The translations under genes and the position numbers were made by a program. A stretch of 57,041 nt of DNA from an uncultured bacterium (GTDB lineage Bacteria > Bacillota > Clostridia > Oscillospirales > Acutalibacteraceae). The notes beneath the pieces are model-generated. The model saw only the letters and a list, made by a program, of their open reading frames with translations. It ran no database searches and had not been told where the DNA came from. The stretch lies in NCBI GenBank assembly GCA_905215855.1, contig CAJMRT010000009.1:1-57041 (forward strand). The letters run 5' to 3'. Below, piece by piece: positions 9,070-18,135 of this stretch; position 1 is the stretch's first letter, and every line of letters begins with the position of its first letter.

Positions 9070-10200
9070 TTAGATACGCACGCCTAAAATGTTGCGATAT
9101 TTCTCGTAAAATTCCATATATGTGCCGTTATCAAGCTGAGTTCTGATAACTTCCATAAGATTATTGTAAAAATAGAGGTTGTGCAAAACAGCAAGTCGCA
9201 TTCCGAGCATCTCACCGCTCTTGAGAAGATGCCTTATGTATGCCCTTGAAAAGTTTTGGCAAACGGGGCAGTCACAATGCTCGTCAATCGGGGATTCGTC
9301 TGTTTCATATTTTGCATTATTGATGTTACGCACTCCGTCCCAAGTGAAGAGTTGACCGTGTCTTGCGTTTCTGCTCGGCATAACACAGTCAAAAAGATCA
9401 ACACCTCTTGCAACGCTTTCAAGAATATTCACGGGAGTTCCGACTCCCATAAGATATCTGATTTTATCTTTCGGAGCAAACGGCTCAACCTCTTCAATGA
9501 TATGGTACATCGTTTCTGCAGGCTCACCCACGGCAAGACCTCCGATTGCATAGCCGTCAAGATTAAGCTCTGCAATTTCTTTCATATGGTTGATACGCAA
9601 ATCGTCATATATACCGCCCTGATTTATGCCGAAAAGCATCTGATTCTTATTTATAGTATCATCAAGGCTGTTGAGTCTTTTCATCTCGGCAACGCATCTT
9701 TTAAGCCATCTTGTGGTTCTTTCAACACTGTTTTTTGTATATTCATATGGAGAAGGGTTTTCAACACATTCGTCAAATGCCATTGCAATTGTAGAAGCAA
9801 GATTTGACTGAATTCTCATACTCTCCTCAGGTCCCATAAAAATCTTGCGACCATCAATGTGAGAATTAAAGTAAACGCCCTCTTCTTTGATGTTTCTCAA
9901 TTTTGCAAGCGAGAACACCTGAAATCCGCCGCTGTCGGTAAGGATAGGACCGTCCCATCTTGTAAACTTGTGAAGTCCGCCCATCTGCTTAACTTTTTCA
10001 TCACCGGGGCGAAGGTGCAGATGATAAGTATTGCATAGCTGAACCTGACATTTTATATTCTTTAAATCAAGTGCAGAAACAGCACCCTTGATTGCACCGC
10101 ATGTTGCAACATTCATAAAGGCAGGAGTCTGAACCGTACCGTGAACCGTAACGAACTCGCCCCGTCTTGCACTGCCTTCCTTTTTAATTACCTTAAACAT
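9070..10200 (-). CDS. tgt: queuine/preQ1 tRNA-ribosyltransferase
   Basis: 376-residue tRNA-guanine transglycosylase that exchanges G34 for preQ1 in tRNAs with GUN anticodons. Visible features are the active-site block LTDSGGFQVFSL, the ATCGAIKG and FDCVMPSRNARHGQ segments, and a C-terminal zinc site CDCPVCQ followed by SRAYIRHL and HNLYFY. Length is normal. It sits 17 bases after queA on the same strand, so the two consecutive steps of queuosine synthesis are co-expressed. No preQ1 riboswitch is recognisable upstream of queA. Confidence 0.97.
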   Translation of the reverse strand: MFKVIKKEGSARRGEFVTVHGTVQTPAFMNVATCGAIKGAVSALDLKNIKCQVQLCNTYHLHLRPGDEKVKQMGGLHKFTRWDGPILTDSGGFQVFSLAKLRNIKEEGVYFNSHIDGRKIFMGPEESMRIQSNLASTIAMAFDECVENPSPYEYTKNSVERTTRWLKRCVAEMKRLNSLDDTINKNQMLFGINQGGIYDDLRINHMKEIAELNLDGYAIGGLAVGEPAETMYHIIEEVEPFAPKDKIRYLMGVGTPVNILESVARGVDLFDCVMPSRNARHGQLFTWDGVRNINNAKYETDESPIDEHCDCPVCQNFSRAYIRHLLKSGEMLGMRLAVLHNLYFYNNLMEVIRTQLDNGTYMEFYEKYRNILGVRI

Positions 10201-10217
10201 AAATCCGTAAAATCCTC

Positions 10218-11258
10218 CTATGATATGAACATAGCGTCGCCGAAAGAGAAGAATCTGTACTTTTCCTTTACAGCTTCTTTGTATGCATTCATAATAAAAT
10301 CATATCCCGCAAAAGCGGATACAAGCATAATGAGTGTACTTTCGGGAAGATGAAAGTTAGTAATAAGTCCGTCCAGCACCTTAAATTCAAATCCGGGATA
10401 AATAAAAATATCCGTAAATCCCTCGCACGGCTTAATTTCTCCGTACATTGCCGCAACACTTTCAAGCGTTCTGCAGGATGTCGTGCCGACTGCAATAACC
10501 CGTCCGCCGTTTTTCTTGGTTTCATTTATGAGCTTTGCGGTTTCTTCGGGAACTTCGTAATGCTCGCTGTGCATTTTATGCTTTGTAACATCATCAACCT
10601 TAACCGGTCTGAATGTACCGAGTCCCACATGAAGTGTAACATACGCAATCTTTACACCCTTAGCCTTGATTCTATCCATAAGCTCAGTTGTAAAGTGAAG
10701 TCCTGCCGTCGGAGCTGCCGCAGAACCGAGTTCATGGCTGTAAACCGTCTGATAGCGTTCCTTATCCTTAAGCTCGGCAGTAATATAAGGGGGAAGAGGC
10801 ATTTGACCGATTTTGTCAAGAGTGGTAAAGAAATTCTCTTCGCAATCAAAATCAACTATTCTGTTGCCGTCATCCTTAACTTCAACAACAGTTGCACGCA
10901 AAATGCCGTTGCCGAATGAAAATTTTGTGCCGACTTTTGCTTTTTTACCCGGCTTGCAAAGTGTTTCCCAACGGTTGTTCGCAACCTGCTTCAAAAGCAG
11001 AAATTCAACTTTTGCACCTGTTTCATCTTTGATACCGTAAATTCTTGCAGGCAAAACTCTTGAATCGTTGGCAACAAGAAGATCGCCCTCGTTAAGATAA
11101 TCAATAATGTCATAAAAATGCTTATGCTCCAGAGTTTGTTTTTCTCTGTCAAGCACAAGCAGTCTTGAACTGTCTCTCGGTTCAAGCGGAGTCTGTGCGA
11201 TAAGCTCTTTCGGCAAATCGTAATAAAAATCACTCGTCTTCATTTTATTTCCTTTCAA
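10218..11258 (-). CDS. queA: S-adenosylmethionine:tRNA ribosyltransferase-isomerase
   Basis: 346 residues. QueA transfers the ribosyl part of SAM to preQ1 in tRNA, giving epoxyqueuosine. Family motifs are present: FYYDLPKELIAQ at the N-terminus, PLEPRDSSRLLVLD, HLPESTLIMLVSAFAG near the C-terminus, and ALHVGLGTF-like YVTLHVGLGTFRPV. The first Met of MKGNKMKTSDF may be upstream of the real start; MKTSDF (ATG at 11243) is the more typical beginning of QueA, but AAAGGAA lies just before the upstream ATG, so I kept that. First gene of a four-gene minus-strand cluster. Confidence 0.96.
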   Translation of the reverse strand: MKGNKMKTSDFYYDLPKELIAQTPLEPRDSSRLLVLDREKQTLEHKHFYDIIDYLNEGDLLVANDSRVLPARIYGIKDETGAKVEFLLLKQVANNRWETLCKPGKKAKVGTKFSFGNGILRATVVEVKDDGNRIVDFDCEENFFTTLDKIGQMPLPPYITAELKDKERYQTVYSHELGSAAAPTAGLHFTTELMDRIKAKGVKIAYVTLHVGLGTFRPVKVDDVTKHKMHSEHYEVPEETAKLINETKKNGGRVIAVGTTSCRTLESVAAMYGEIKPCEGFTDIFIYPGFEFKVLDGLITNFHLPESTLIMLVSAFAGYDFIMNAYKEAVKEKYRFFSFGDAMFIS

Positions 11259-11341
11259 GAACTAAAATTGCTTTTTAAAAGCTGTTCTGTCAAAAATCTT
11301 TGTAAAACACAAGTATTTGTCCTGTAAAATTCTCAAAATAA

Positions 11342-11370
11342 TTGACATTATCCTTTTAAAATGATATATT
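11342..11370 (+). promoter_or_regulatory. sigma-A promoter of asd-dapA-dapB
   Basis: TTGACA at 11342-11347, a 17-base spacer and TATATT at 11365-11370. About 120 bases of AT-rich leader separate it from asd; I see no recognisable lysine riboswitch or T-box in that leader. Confidence 0.8.
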
Positions 11371-11497
11371 ATCTTATTATGAGCAGTTTGCATAATCGAC
11401 AAACAGTCGTGTTTTCAGACATCTCTTCATATAATATAATATTTGTTTGAATAAGGCAACCGCTTTTTTAAAATTTGTTTAATTCGGAGGAATTATT

Positions 11498-12583
11498 ATG
11501 AAAAAGTATAAAGTCGGTATTATCGGCGCTACCGGTATGGTAGGTCAGCGTTTTACACTCCTTCTTGAGAATCACCCGTGGTTTGAGGTTACTGTTCTTG
11601 CCGCAAGTAAGAGAAGTGCCGGAAAAACATACGGTGAAACAGTTGAAGGCAGATGGCATATGACTGCTCCGCTTCCTGAGAAGTACAAGGATATGGTTAT
11701 CGTTGACGCTGAAAATGTTGAAGAGGTTGCATCACAGGTTGATTTCTGTTTCTGCGCAGTTAATATGAAGAAGGATGAAATCCGTGATCTCGAAGACAGA
11801 TATGCAAAGGCAGAGTGTCCTATCGTATCAAACAACAGCGCTCATCGTTTTACAGATGATGTTCCTATGGTTATTCCTGAAATTAACGCCGATCACATTA
11901 AGATTATTGACGCTCAGAGAAAGCGTCTCGGCACAAAAAGAGGCTTTGTTGCAGTTAAGTCCAATTGCTCACTTCAGAGCTATGTTCCTGCAATTCATCC
12001 TTTAAAGGCACTCGGCGTTGACAAGGTTCTCGCCTGCACATATCAGGCAATTTCAGGCGCAGGCAAAACATTCAAGACATGGCCTGAAATGGTAGATAAT
12101 GTTATTCCTTACATCGGCGGTGAGGAAGAAAAGTCAGAGCAGGAGCCGCTTAAAATCTGGGGTAAGATTGAAGGCGACAAGATTGTTAAAACAGACGATA
12201 TTTCAATCACATCACAGTGCATCCGTGTTCCCGTATCAGACGGTCACACAGCAGCTGTATTTATGTCATTTAAGGACGGCGTAAAGAAACCTACTGTTGA
12301 AGAAATTATTGACATTTGGTCAAACTACAGCGGCAGAGCACAGGAACTCAATCTTCCGAGTGCGCCAAAGCATTTTCTCCACTACTTCACAGAACCCGAC
12401 CGTCCGCAGATTAAATCTGAAAGAAATCTTGAAAACGGTATGGCAGTATCGGTTGGCAGATTAAGACCTGATACTCAATATGATTATAAGTTCGTTTGTA
12501 TGTCACACAACACATTAAGAGGCGCAGCAGGCGGTGCAGTTCTTCTTGCAGAGCTTCTTTGTGCTGAGGGCTACATGGACTGA
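11498..12583 (+). CDS. asd: aspartate-semialdehyde dehydrogenase
   Basis: 361 residues. NADP-dependent reduction of aspartyl phosphate to aspartate semialdehyde, the branch point to lysine/diaminopimelate, threonine and methionine. The N-terminus has the Rossmann motif GIIGATGMVGQRF. The catalytic cysteine lies in KSNCSLQSY. Length and the SNCS context resemble the archaeal/fungal-type enzyme rather than the classical E. coli type. Start ATG has a good GGAGG site. First gene of the asd-dapA-dapB operon, 19 bases before dapA, so the local role is clearly diaminopimelate supply for cell wall and lysine. Confidence 0.95.
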   Translation: MKKYKVGIIGATGMVGQRFTLLLENHPWFEVTVLAASKRSAGKTYGETVEGRWHMTAPLPEKYKDMVIVDAENVEEVASQVDFCFCAVNMKKDEIRDLEDRYAKAECPIVSNNSAHRFTDDVPMVIPEINADHIKIIDAQRKRLGTKRGFVAVKSNCSLQSYVPAIHPLKALGVDKVLACTYQAISGAGKTFKTWPEMVDNVIPYIGGEEEKSEQEPLKIWGKIEGDKIVKTDDISITSQCIRVPVSDGHTAAVFMSFKDGVKKPTVEEIIDIWSNYSGRAQELNLPSAPKHFLHYFTEPDRPQIKSERNLENGMAVSVGRLRPDTQYDYKFVCMSHNTLRGAAGGAVLLAELLCAEGYMD

Positions 12584-12602
12584 TTACTTACGGAGGTAAA
12601 TT

Positions 12603-13505
12603 ATGTCTAACCACATTTTTACAGGCTCAGGTGTTGCACTTATCACTCCTATGAAGTCTGACGGAAGCGTAAACTACGATGTTCTCGGCGATCTCGTAGA
12701 ATTTCATGTTCAAAACGGTACCGACGCAATTATTGTATGCGGTACAACAGGTGAGGCGGCAACTCTTTCAGAAAAAGAGCACTGCGAAACAATTTCTTTC
12801 GTTGCAGAAAAAACAAACGGCAGAATCCCTGTTATTGCAGGCACAGGCAGCAACGACACTTCAACAGCCGTTATGCTTTCTAAATCTGCTGCAAGCACAG
12901 GCGTTGATGCACTTCTCTGCGTAACTCCTTATTACAACAAAACATCTCAGCAGGGTCTTGTAAGACATTTTAATGTTGTTGCAGACTCGGTTGATATTCC
13001 GATTATTCTTTACAATGTTCCTTCAAGAACCGGCTGTAACATCAAGCCAAAGACTTATCAGGAGCTTTGCAAGCATCCTAACATCGTTGCCGCAAAAGAG
13101 GCAAGCGGCGACATCTCTCAGGTTGCTCTCATCCGTTCACTTTGCGGTGACAATCTTGACATCTACTCAGGTAACGATGACCAGACTGTTCCTTTCATGT
13201 CACTCGGTGCTCTCGGTGTTATCTCTGTATTCGCAAACATCTGTCCCAAGGAAATGCATGACATCTGTCAGCTTTGTCTTGACAATGACTTTGCAGAGGC
13301 ACAGAAGCTTAACTTCCACTATCTTGAGCTTATGCATATGCTTTTCAGCGATGTTAACCCGATCCCGGTAAAGACTGCCATGAATCTCTTCGGTTATGAA
13401 GCAGGCGAATGCAGACTTCCGCTCGTTCCTATGAGCGTTCAGGGTTATCATGACCTCAAGGATTGTATGGAGAAGTATGACCTTTTAAGCAAGAAGGTTA
13501 AATAA
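12603..13505 (+). CDS. dapA: 4-hydroxy-tetrahydrodipicolinate synthase
   Basis: 300-residue class I aldolase condensing pyruvate with aspartate semialdehyde. Visible markers: GSGVALITPM at the start, the GTTGEAATLS loop, the Tyr in IILYNVPSRTGCN, and the Schiff-base lysine in VAAKEASGD. The start has a GGAGG ribosome site 8 bases upstream. It lies between asd and dapB in an uninterrupted operon, matching pathway order. Confidence 0.97.
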   Translation: MSNHIFTGSGVALITPMKSDGSVNYDVLGDLVEFHVQNGTDAIIVCGTTGEAATLSEKEHCETISFVAEKTNGRIPVIAGTGSNDTSTAVMLSKSAASTGVDALLCVTPYYNKTSQQGLVRHFNVVADSVDIPIILYNVPSRTGCNIKPKTYQELCKHPNIVAAKEASGDISQVALIRSLCGDNLDIYSGNDDQTVPFMSLGALGVISVFANICPKEMHDICQLCLDNDFAEAQKLNFHYLELMHMLFSDVNPIPVKTAMNLFGYEAGECRLPLVPMSVQGYHDLKDCMEKYDLLSKKVK

Positions 13506-13553
13506 TCAACCTTTGATTTGTTTAAAATTCAAGAAGTTTTAAGGGGAATAGTA

Positions 13554-14318
13554 ATGATAAATACAGCAATAGTCGGTTGTAACGGTAAAATGGGTTACTT
13601 TGTGGCACAGGCTGTTCAGAGTCGTAAAGATTGCAATGTTTTATTTGGTGTTGACGCTTTCGGCGAAAGCAAGTATGACTTTGATGTTTACAAAACTTTT
13701 GAAGAAGCAACTGAAACACCTGATGTAATCATCGACTTTTCAAATCCTGCCGCTCTTGACGGTATGCTTTCTTATGCTGTTGAGAACAAAGTTCCTTGTG
13801 TTATCTGCACAACAGGTTTTTCTAAAGATCAGATTGCAAAGATTGAAGATGCATCAAAGACAATCCCTGTTTTCTATTCAGGCAATATGTCACTCGGCAT
13901 CAATCTTCTTATTGAACTTTCAAAAGAAGCTGCTAAGGTTCTCGGCAACCAGTTTGATATTGAAATCATTGAAAAGCACCACAATCTCAAGCTTGACGCT
14001 CCAAGCGGCACAGCTTTGATGATTGCTGACGGCATTTCAGAACAGCTTGACGAAGATCCCCAGTATGTTTATGACAGACACAGCTACCGCAGAAAGCGTT
14101 CAAAGAACGAAATCGGTATTCATTCCGTAAGAGGCGGCACAATCGTAGGCGAACACGAAGTTATTTTTGCAGGTCATGATGAAGTTGTAACAATCTCTCA
14201 TCAAGCTCAGTCAAAAGAAGTTTTCGCTGTCGGTGCTGTAAATGCGGCAGTATTTCTTAAAGATCAGAAGGCCGGTATGTACAATATGGGCAATCTTCTT
14301 TCTGACAAAATGAACTGA
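13554..14318 (+). CDS. dapB: 4-hydroxy-tetrahydrodipicolinate reductase
   Basis: 254 residues. Reduces the DapA product to tetrahydrodipicolinate. It has the nucleotide-binding start INTAIVGCNGKMG and the catalytic signature EKHHNLKLDAPSGTA, with the paired His and the Lys of the active site; the substrate-binding RGG block follows. An in-frame start 36 bases upstream is possible, but ATG 13554 is preceded by AAGGGG at the right distance and begins at the conserved Rossmann strand. Last gene of the operon, closed by a strong terminator. Confidence 0.96.
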   Translation: MINTAIVGCNGKMGYFVAQAVQSRKDCNVLFGVDAFGESKYDFDVYKTFEEATETPDVIIDFSNPAALDGMLSYAVENKVPCVICTTGFSKDQIAKIEDASKTIPVFYSGNMSLGINLLIELSKEAAKVLGNQFDIEIIEKHHNLKLDAPSGTALMIADGISEQLDEDPQYVYDRHSYRRKRSKNEIGIHSVRGGTIVGEHEVIFAGHDEVVTISHQAQSKEVFAVGAVNAAVFLKDQKAGMYNMGNLLSDKMN

Positions 14319-14329
14319 TAATAAGACTT

Positions 14330-14361
14330 AAAGCACGGTTTTAATGCCGTGCTTTTTCTTT
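14330..14361 (+). terminator. intrinsic terminator after dapB
   Basis: 9-bp stem (14330-14338 with 14347-14355), 8-base loop, then a T-rich tract. It ends the asd-dapA-dapB transcript. Confidence 0.9.
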
Positions 14362-14448
14362 TATGTCCAAACTTTCCCGACAAACATAATATGGTAGTGT
14401 GATATTTTGTTTTGAAGTGTCACAAAGATTTTGCAAAGGGTGGAAGTT

Positions 14449-14676
14449 ATGGAAAACAATTTAATAATGTTCGGCTCGGTAACTCTTGCCATGAAGAGCC
14501 GTAACCTACTTTTAAAAAATAATATTAAATCAGGACTTGTAAGAACTCCTATACACCTCAACAAAAAATCCTGCGGCTACAGTCTTTATGTCCCGGGAAA
14601 TTTTGAAAAAGCACTACAAATAATCAGGAGTAACGGTATAGCCGTCAACGGTACGGCTGCCGTTGATAACTTATGA
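14449..14676 (+). CDS. DUF3343 family putative Se/S carrier-like protein
   Basis: 75 residues: a short ferredoxin-like fold with the conserved SCGYSLYV motif, whose cysteine is the feature of DUF3343 proteins. The family is proposed, mainly from gene context, to carry or present selenium or sulfur together with cysteine desulfurase/SelD/YedF-like proteins. ATG 14449 is chosen because AAAGGGTGG sits 6-8 bases upstream; an in-frame TTG at 14431 is less likely. Its stop overlaps the start of the class V aminotransferase by 4 bases (ATGA), a strong sign that the two act together. Confidence 0.8.
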   Translation: MENNLIMFGSVTLAMKSRNLLLKNNIKSGLVRTPIHLNKKSCGYSLYVPGNFEKALQIIRSNGIAVNGTAAVDNL

Positions 14677-15839
14677 TATACTTTGATAACGGAGCAACAA
14701 CATTCCCAAAGCCGATTTCAGTAAGAAGATCAATCAATGAAGCTATGTTGGATTACGGAGCAAATCCGGGCAGAAGCGGTCACAAAATGTCTGTAAAATC
14801 ATCTGAGATTATGTTTTCTTGCCGTGAAAATGCCGCAAAACTTTTCGGCTCTGAAAATCCCGAAAATGTAATATTCACACTCAACTGCACTTCGGCATTA
14901 AACACCGTAATTAAAGGTATTTTAAAACCCGGAGATCACGCTGTAATATCTTCATTTGAACACAATGCAGTTGTAAGACCGCTTGAAGCACTCAAAAAGA
15001 ATAAAATTGAATATTCCGTCGCAAAATGCGTGCCTTATGACGATGAGCAAACAATAGAAAATTTCCGAAACGAATTCAGACCGAACACCAAACTTGTAAT
15101 ATGTACTCACGCATCAAATGTGTTCGGAATTAAGTTTCCTGTAGAAAGAATAGGCGCATTATGCAGACTCAACGGAATTCTATTTTGCGTAGATGCGGCT
15201 CAAAGTGCAGGAACGGTAGATATCAATCTTTCAGACAGTTCAATTGATTTTCTCTGCACAGCTGGGCACAAGGGACTTTACGGTCCAATGGGAACAGGTT
15301 TGCTTATTATAAACAGCAAAACAACTCCCGACAGCCTTATTCAAGGCGGAACAGGCAGTGATTCCGCTAACCTTAATCAGCCTGAAATTCTCCCTGACAA
15401 ATACGAAAGCGGAACACCTAATCTGCCCGGAATAGCAGGACTTAATGCGGGAATAAAATTTGTTTTAAACAGAAAACCAAATGAAATATACAATTCCGAA
15501 TTAAATCTTGCCAAAATGCTCTACGAAAGACTTGAAAAAACAGAAAATGTAATTTTATACACTCAAATACCCGAAAAAGAACACAGTGTTCCTGTAATTT
15601 CTTTTAATATTAACGGGGCGGAAAGTGAAACCGTTGCAAAAATTCTCAATGACAATTACAACATTGCTGTGCGTGCAGGACTTCACTGTGCACCGCTTGC
15701 ACACAGAAGTTTAGACACTCAGGATACCGGAACCGTAAGAGCAGTTGTTTCTGCCTTTACAAGCAAAAACGATGTCATATATTTTGCAAATGCGGTAAGC
15801 AGAATTTCAAAGAGCAACAAACTGAAAAAAACAATTTAA
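14673..15839 (+). CDS. class V aminotransferase, cysteine desulfurase/selenocysteine lyase-like
   Basis: 388 residues, PLP-dependent. The start IYFDNGATTFPKP is typical of the TIGR01977-type cysteine desulfurase family. The PLP lysine lies in CTAGHKGLYGPMGTG, and the active-site loop cysteine is in RAGLHCAPLAHRSL. It should release sulfur (or selenium) from cysteine (or selenocysteine) as a persulfide. Overlap of 4 bases with the DUF3343 gene suggests DUF3343 is the acceptor or carrier. No iscU/sufU or tRNA-thiolation gene is adjacent, so the end user of the sulfur is unknown. Confidence 0.88.
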   Translation: MIYFDNGATTFPKPISVRRSINEAMLDYGANPGRSGHKMSVKSSEIMFSCRENAAKLFGSENPENVIFTLNCTSALNTVIKGILKPGDHAVISSFEHNAVVRPLEALKKNKIEYSVAKCVPYDDEQTIENFRNEFRPNTKLVICTHASNVFGIKFPVERIGALCRLNGILFCVDAAQSAGTVDINLSDSSIDFLCTAGHKGLYGPMGTGLLIINSKTTPDSLIQGGTGSDSANLNQPEILPDKYESGTPNLPGIAGLNAGIKFVLNRKPNEIYNSELNLAKMLYERLEKTENVILYTQIPEKEHSVPVISFNINGAESETVAKILNDNYNIAVRAGLHCAPLAHRSLDTQDTGTVRAVVSAFTSKNDVIYFANAVSRISKSNKLKKTI

Positions 15840-15844
15840 AAAGG

Positions 15845-15874
15845 TTGCAATTAGTAACAAAAGTATGTTAGAAT
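15845..15874 (+). promoter_or_regulatory. sigma-A promoter of cdaA-cdaR
   Basis: TTGCAA, an 18-base spacer and TAGAAT, 41 bases before the cdaA start codon. It begins 5 bases after the aminotransferase stop codon. Confidence 0.65.
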
Positions 15875-15914
15875 AATAACAAGGAATTAAAAAATAAAGG
15901 AAGGGGAAAGCAGA

Positions 15915-16805
15915 TTGGAAATTTTTAACAGCATTTTTTCCATTATCAAGACTATCCAGTTCAGAGATATTGTAGATATTCTTGCAATTGCACTGCTGAT
16001 TTTCGGACTGTTCAAGCTTGTTCAGGAAACAAGAGCGGTTCAGCTTCTCAAAGGTGTAATCATTCTTCTGGTAGTGTATTTTCTTTCATCTTTGTTCGGT
16101 CTTGTTATGCTTTCATCCTTGTTGCGAACATTTTTCGAGGCAGCTGTTGTTGTTATCGCCATCATATTCCAGCCTGAAATCAGAAAGGCTCTTGAACAGA
16201 TGGGACGCAACAACACCTATAAAAAATATATAAGGATATTTGCAAAGCACCGCAAGGGCGATGATTGGAAAAAGGCAGTTGAAAAGTCAATTGTTGATGC
16301 TGCTGACACAGCCGTTCTTTTCTCTCGTTCAAAAACAGGTGCATTGCTTGTATTTGAAAGAGAAACTATGCTCTCAGATATAGCCGCTACAGGCACAATT
16401 ATTGATGCGGAAACATCAGTAGCACTGTTTGGCAATATATTTTTTAACAAAGCACCTTTGCATGACGGCGCAAGCATTATCCGTGACGGAAAACTTTTTG
16501 CAGCAGGATGTATTTTACCGCTAACAACAAATCAAAATGTAGATATAAACCTTGGAACAAGACACAGAGCAGGACTTGGCATAAGCGAACAGAGTGATGC
16601 CATTGTTCTCATTGTCAGTGAGGAGACAGGAGTTATTTCTCTTGCCGTCAACGGAATTCTTCTCCGTGAATTTACAAGAGAAGAACTTATCAAAAAGCTT
16701 GAACAGTTTCTTATCAATGACCGTGGTTTTGATGATGAAGAGCCGCCCAGAAAGTTCTTCCAGAAAAACCCGAAAAGTTCAAACAGAGAGAAGGCTGATG
16801 AATGA
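15915..16805 (+). CDS. cdaA: diadenylate cyclase CdaA
   Basis: 296 residues. Makes the essential second messenger c-di-AMP from two ATP. Three N-terminal TM helices (about 20-35, 43-62, 68-86) precede the DAC domain with its two catalytic motifs DGA (184-186) and RHR (216-218). Start codon TTG at 15915, chosen from the strong AAGGAAGGGG site and because it begins at the conserved N-terminus. It overlaps cdaR by 4 bases; a downstream glmM, common in Bacilli, is absent here. Confidence 0.97.
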   Translation: MEIFNSIFSIIKTIQFRDIVDILAIALLIFGLFKLVQETRAVQLLKGVIILLVVYFLSSLFGLVMLSSLLRTFFEAAVVVIAIIFQPEIRKALEQMGRNNTYKKYIRIFAKHRKGDDWKKAVEKSIVDAADTAVLFSRSKTGALLVFERETMLSDIAATGTIIDAETSVALFGNIFFNKAPLHDGASIIRDGKLFAAGCILPLTTNQNVDINLGTRHRAGLGISEQSDAIVLIVSEETGVISLAVNGILLREFTREELIKKLEQFLINDRGFDDEEPPRKFFQKNPKSSNREKADE

Positions 16806-18061
16806 AAAAGAAAAAATTCTCTCTTAACAAACTATTTCAAAACAACAAATTCCTGATTGTCCTTGCTCTTGTAATCTCATCAATTACATGGGTTTATATG
16901 AGTATGGGAACTACGAATGACACTTCTGTTACAATCAGTAATATTCCTATTCAAATTGAATTACCCGATCAGCTTGTCAACAACGGTCTGCAGGTGTTCA
17001 GCGATACCGAACAAACAGCAACCGTTACCGTAACAGGCAGCAGAGCAGTGCTCGGTTCAATCAGTACAAAAGATATTACCGTTACTGCCGCAACAAACGG
17101 TATTGATTCGGCGGGAACTTATCAGATTTCACTTTCTGCCGTAAAAACAAACCCAAGTGCAAATTTCCAGATAATTTCAACCGTTACACCATCAAATGTG
17201 AATGTAATCGTTGACTATCTCAGAGAAACAAGTTTTCCGATTCAGGAAAATGTTGTGTATAAAGTTGCTGATGGTTATTATGCGTCAACCTCACTTGCAT
17301 CAAAAAATATAACAATTTCAGGACCGCAAACCGAGATTGCGAAGATTGCAAAGGTATCTGCATCTGCTGAACTTGACGGAACTCTTGATGATTCAACATC
17401 AACCACAGCAAATATTATTCTTTATGACAAGTCGGGCAATAAAATTTCTACCGACCTTCTAAAGATGGAATTCGATACAGTCGAAGCGTCAATTTCTGTA
17501 CTCCCCGAAAAAACTGTAAAAGTTGTTCCTGAGTTTGTAAATAAACCCGACGGACTTGACCTCAGTGATAATATGCTGTCAGTTGAACCGTCAAAGATTC
17601 TTCTCGCAGGTCCTAAAAATGTTCTTGACAGTACCGACAGCGTAAAGCTTGAATCCATTGATTTTGCTACACTCTCGAACAAACGATATGAATACGATGC
17701 TCAGGGCATCAATATCCCGACAGATTGCAAAAACATCAGCAATTCAACTGCGGCAAAGCTTATCCTTGACCTCAGTGATTTATCAAAGAAAACATTCACA
17801 GTAGATTCATTTAAGGTCAGCGGTCTTTCTTCAAAATATAAAGCCGATGTAACGCAAACTAATATGAGCGTTACAGTAATCGGCAGTGAAAAGGAACTTA
17901 AAGATCTTAAGAGTTCCGATATTGAATGTGTAATAAACACATCGGATCAGAGCGGAACAGTTGGTTCTGTTCAGATGCCGGTAACATTCAAGTTAAAGGG
18001 AACATCAACCTGTTGGGTAAGCGGAAGCTATAAAGCAAACATTACAATCAGCGAAAAATAA
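16802..18061 (+). CDS. cdaR: YbbR-domain regulator of diadenylate cyclase (CdaR)
   Basis: 419 residues with one N-terminal TM helix (about 18-34) and an extracytoplasmic part made of repeated beta-rich YbbR domains (for example around SISNIPIQIELPD, SFPIQENVVYK and KTVKVVPEFVNKP). CdaR binds and modulates CdaA at the membrane. The ATG overlaps the cdaA stop codon, giving translational coupling. The gene ends in a strong terminator, so cdaA-cdaR is a two-gene unit. Confidence 0.92.
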   Translation: MKKKKFSLNKLFQNNKFLIVLALVISSITWVYMSMGTTNDTSVTISNIPIQIELPDQLVNNGLQVFSDTEQTATVTVTGSRAVLGSISTKDITVTAATNGIDSAGTYQISLSAVKTNPSANFQIISTVTPSNVNVIVDYLRETSFPIQENVVYKVADGYYASTSLASKNITISGPQTEIAKIAKVSASAELDGTLDDSTSTTANIILYDKSGNKISTDLLKMEFDTVEASISVLPEKTVKVVPEFVNKPDGLDLSDNMLSVEPSKILLAGPKNVLDSTDSVKLESIDFATLSNKRYEYDAQGINIPTDCKNISNSTAAKLILDLSDLSKKTFTVDSFKVSGLSSKYKADVTQTNMSVTVIGSEKELKDLKSSDIECVINTSDQSGTVGSVQMPVTFKLKGTSTCWVSGSYKANITISEK

Positions 18062-18068
18062 CGCAAAG

Positions 18069-18106
18069 AAACGCAGACATTTTAAAAATGCCTGCGTTTT
18101 AACTTT
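18069..18106 (+). terminator. intrinsic terminator after cdaR
   Basis: Inverted repeat AACGCAG...CTGCGTT with an additional inner CATTTT/AAAATG stem (one mismatch), followed by TTTT. It lies between cdaR and the convergent rodA gene. Confidence 0.85.
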
Positions 18107-18135
18107 TTCCGTATTTCCGTGATGAGGGAGTATAA

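Noticed and set aside
9256..9807. 183-codon open frame antisense to tgt
   Set aside because: It lies wholly inside the conserved tgt gene in the opposite direction, has no ribosome site and no recognisable domain.
10350..10919. 189-codon open frame antisense to queA
   Set aside because: A shadow of the queA coding sequence; composition and cysteine-rich translation are typical of antisense frames here.
11259..11400. preQ1 riboswitch before queA
   Set aside because: The short aptamer core was not found on the minus strand; only AT-rich leader and promoter-like hexamers were seen.
11371..11497. Lysine riboswitch or T-box in the asd leader
   Set aside because: None of the conserved boxes (such as a T-box GGTGGTACCGCG) is present and no stable antiterminator pair was found.
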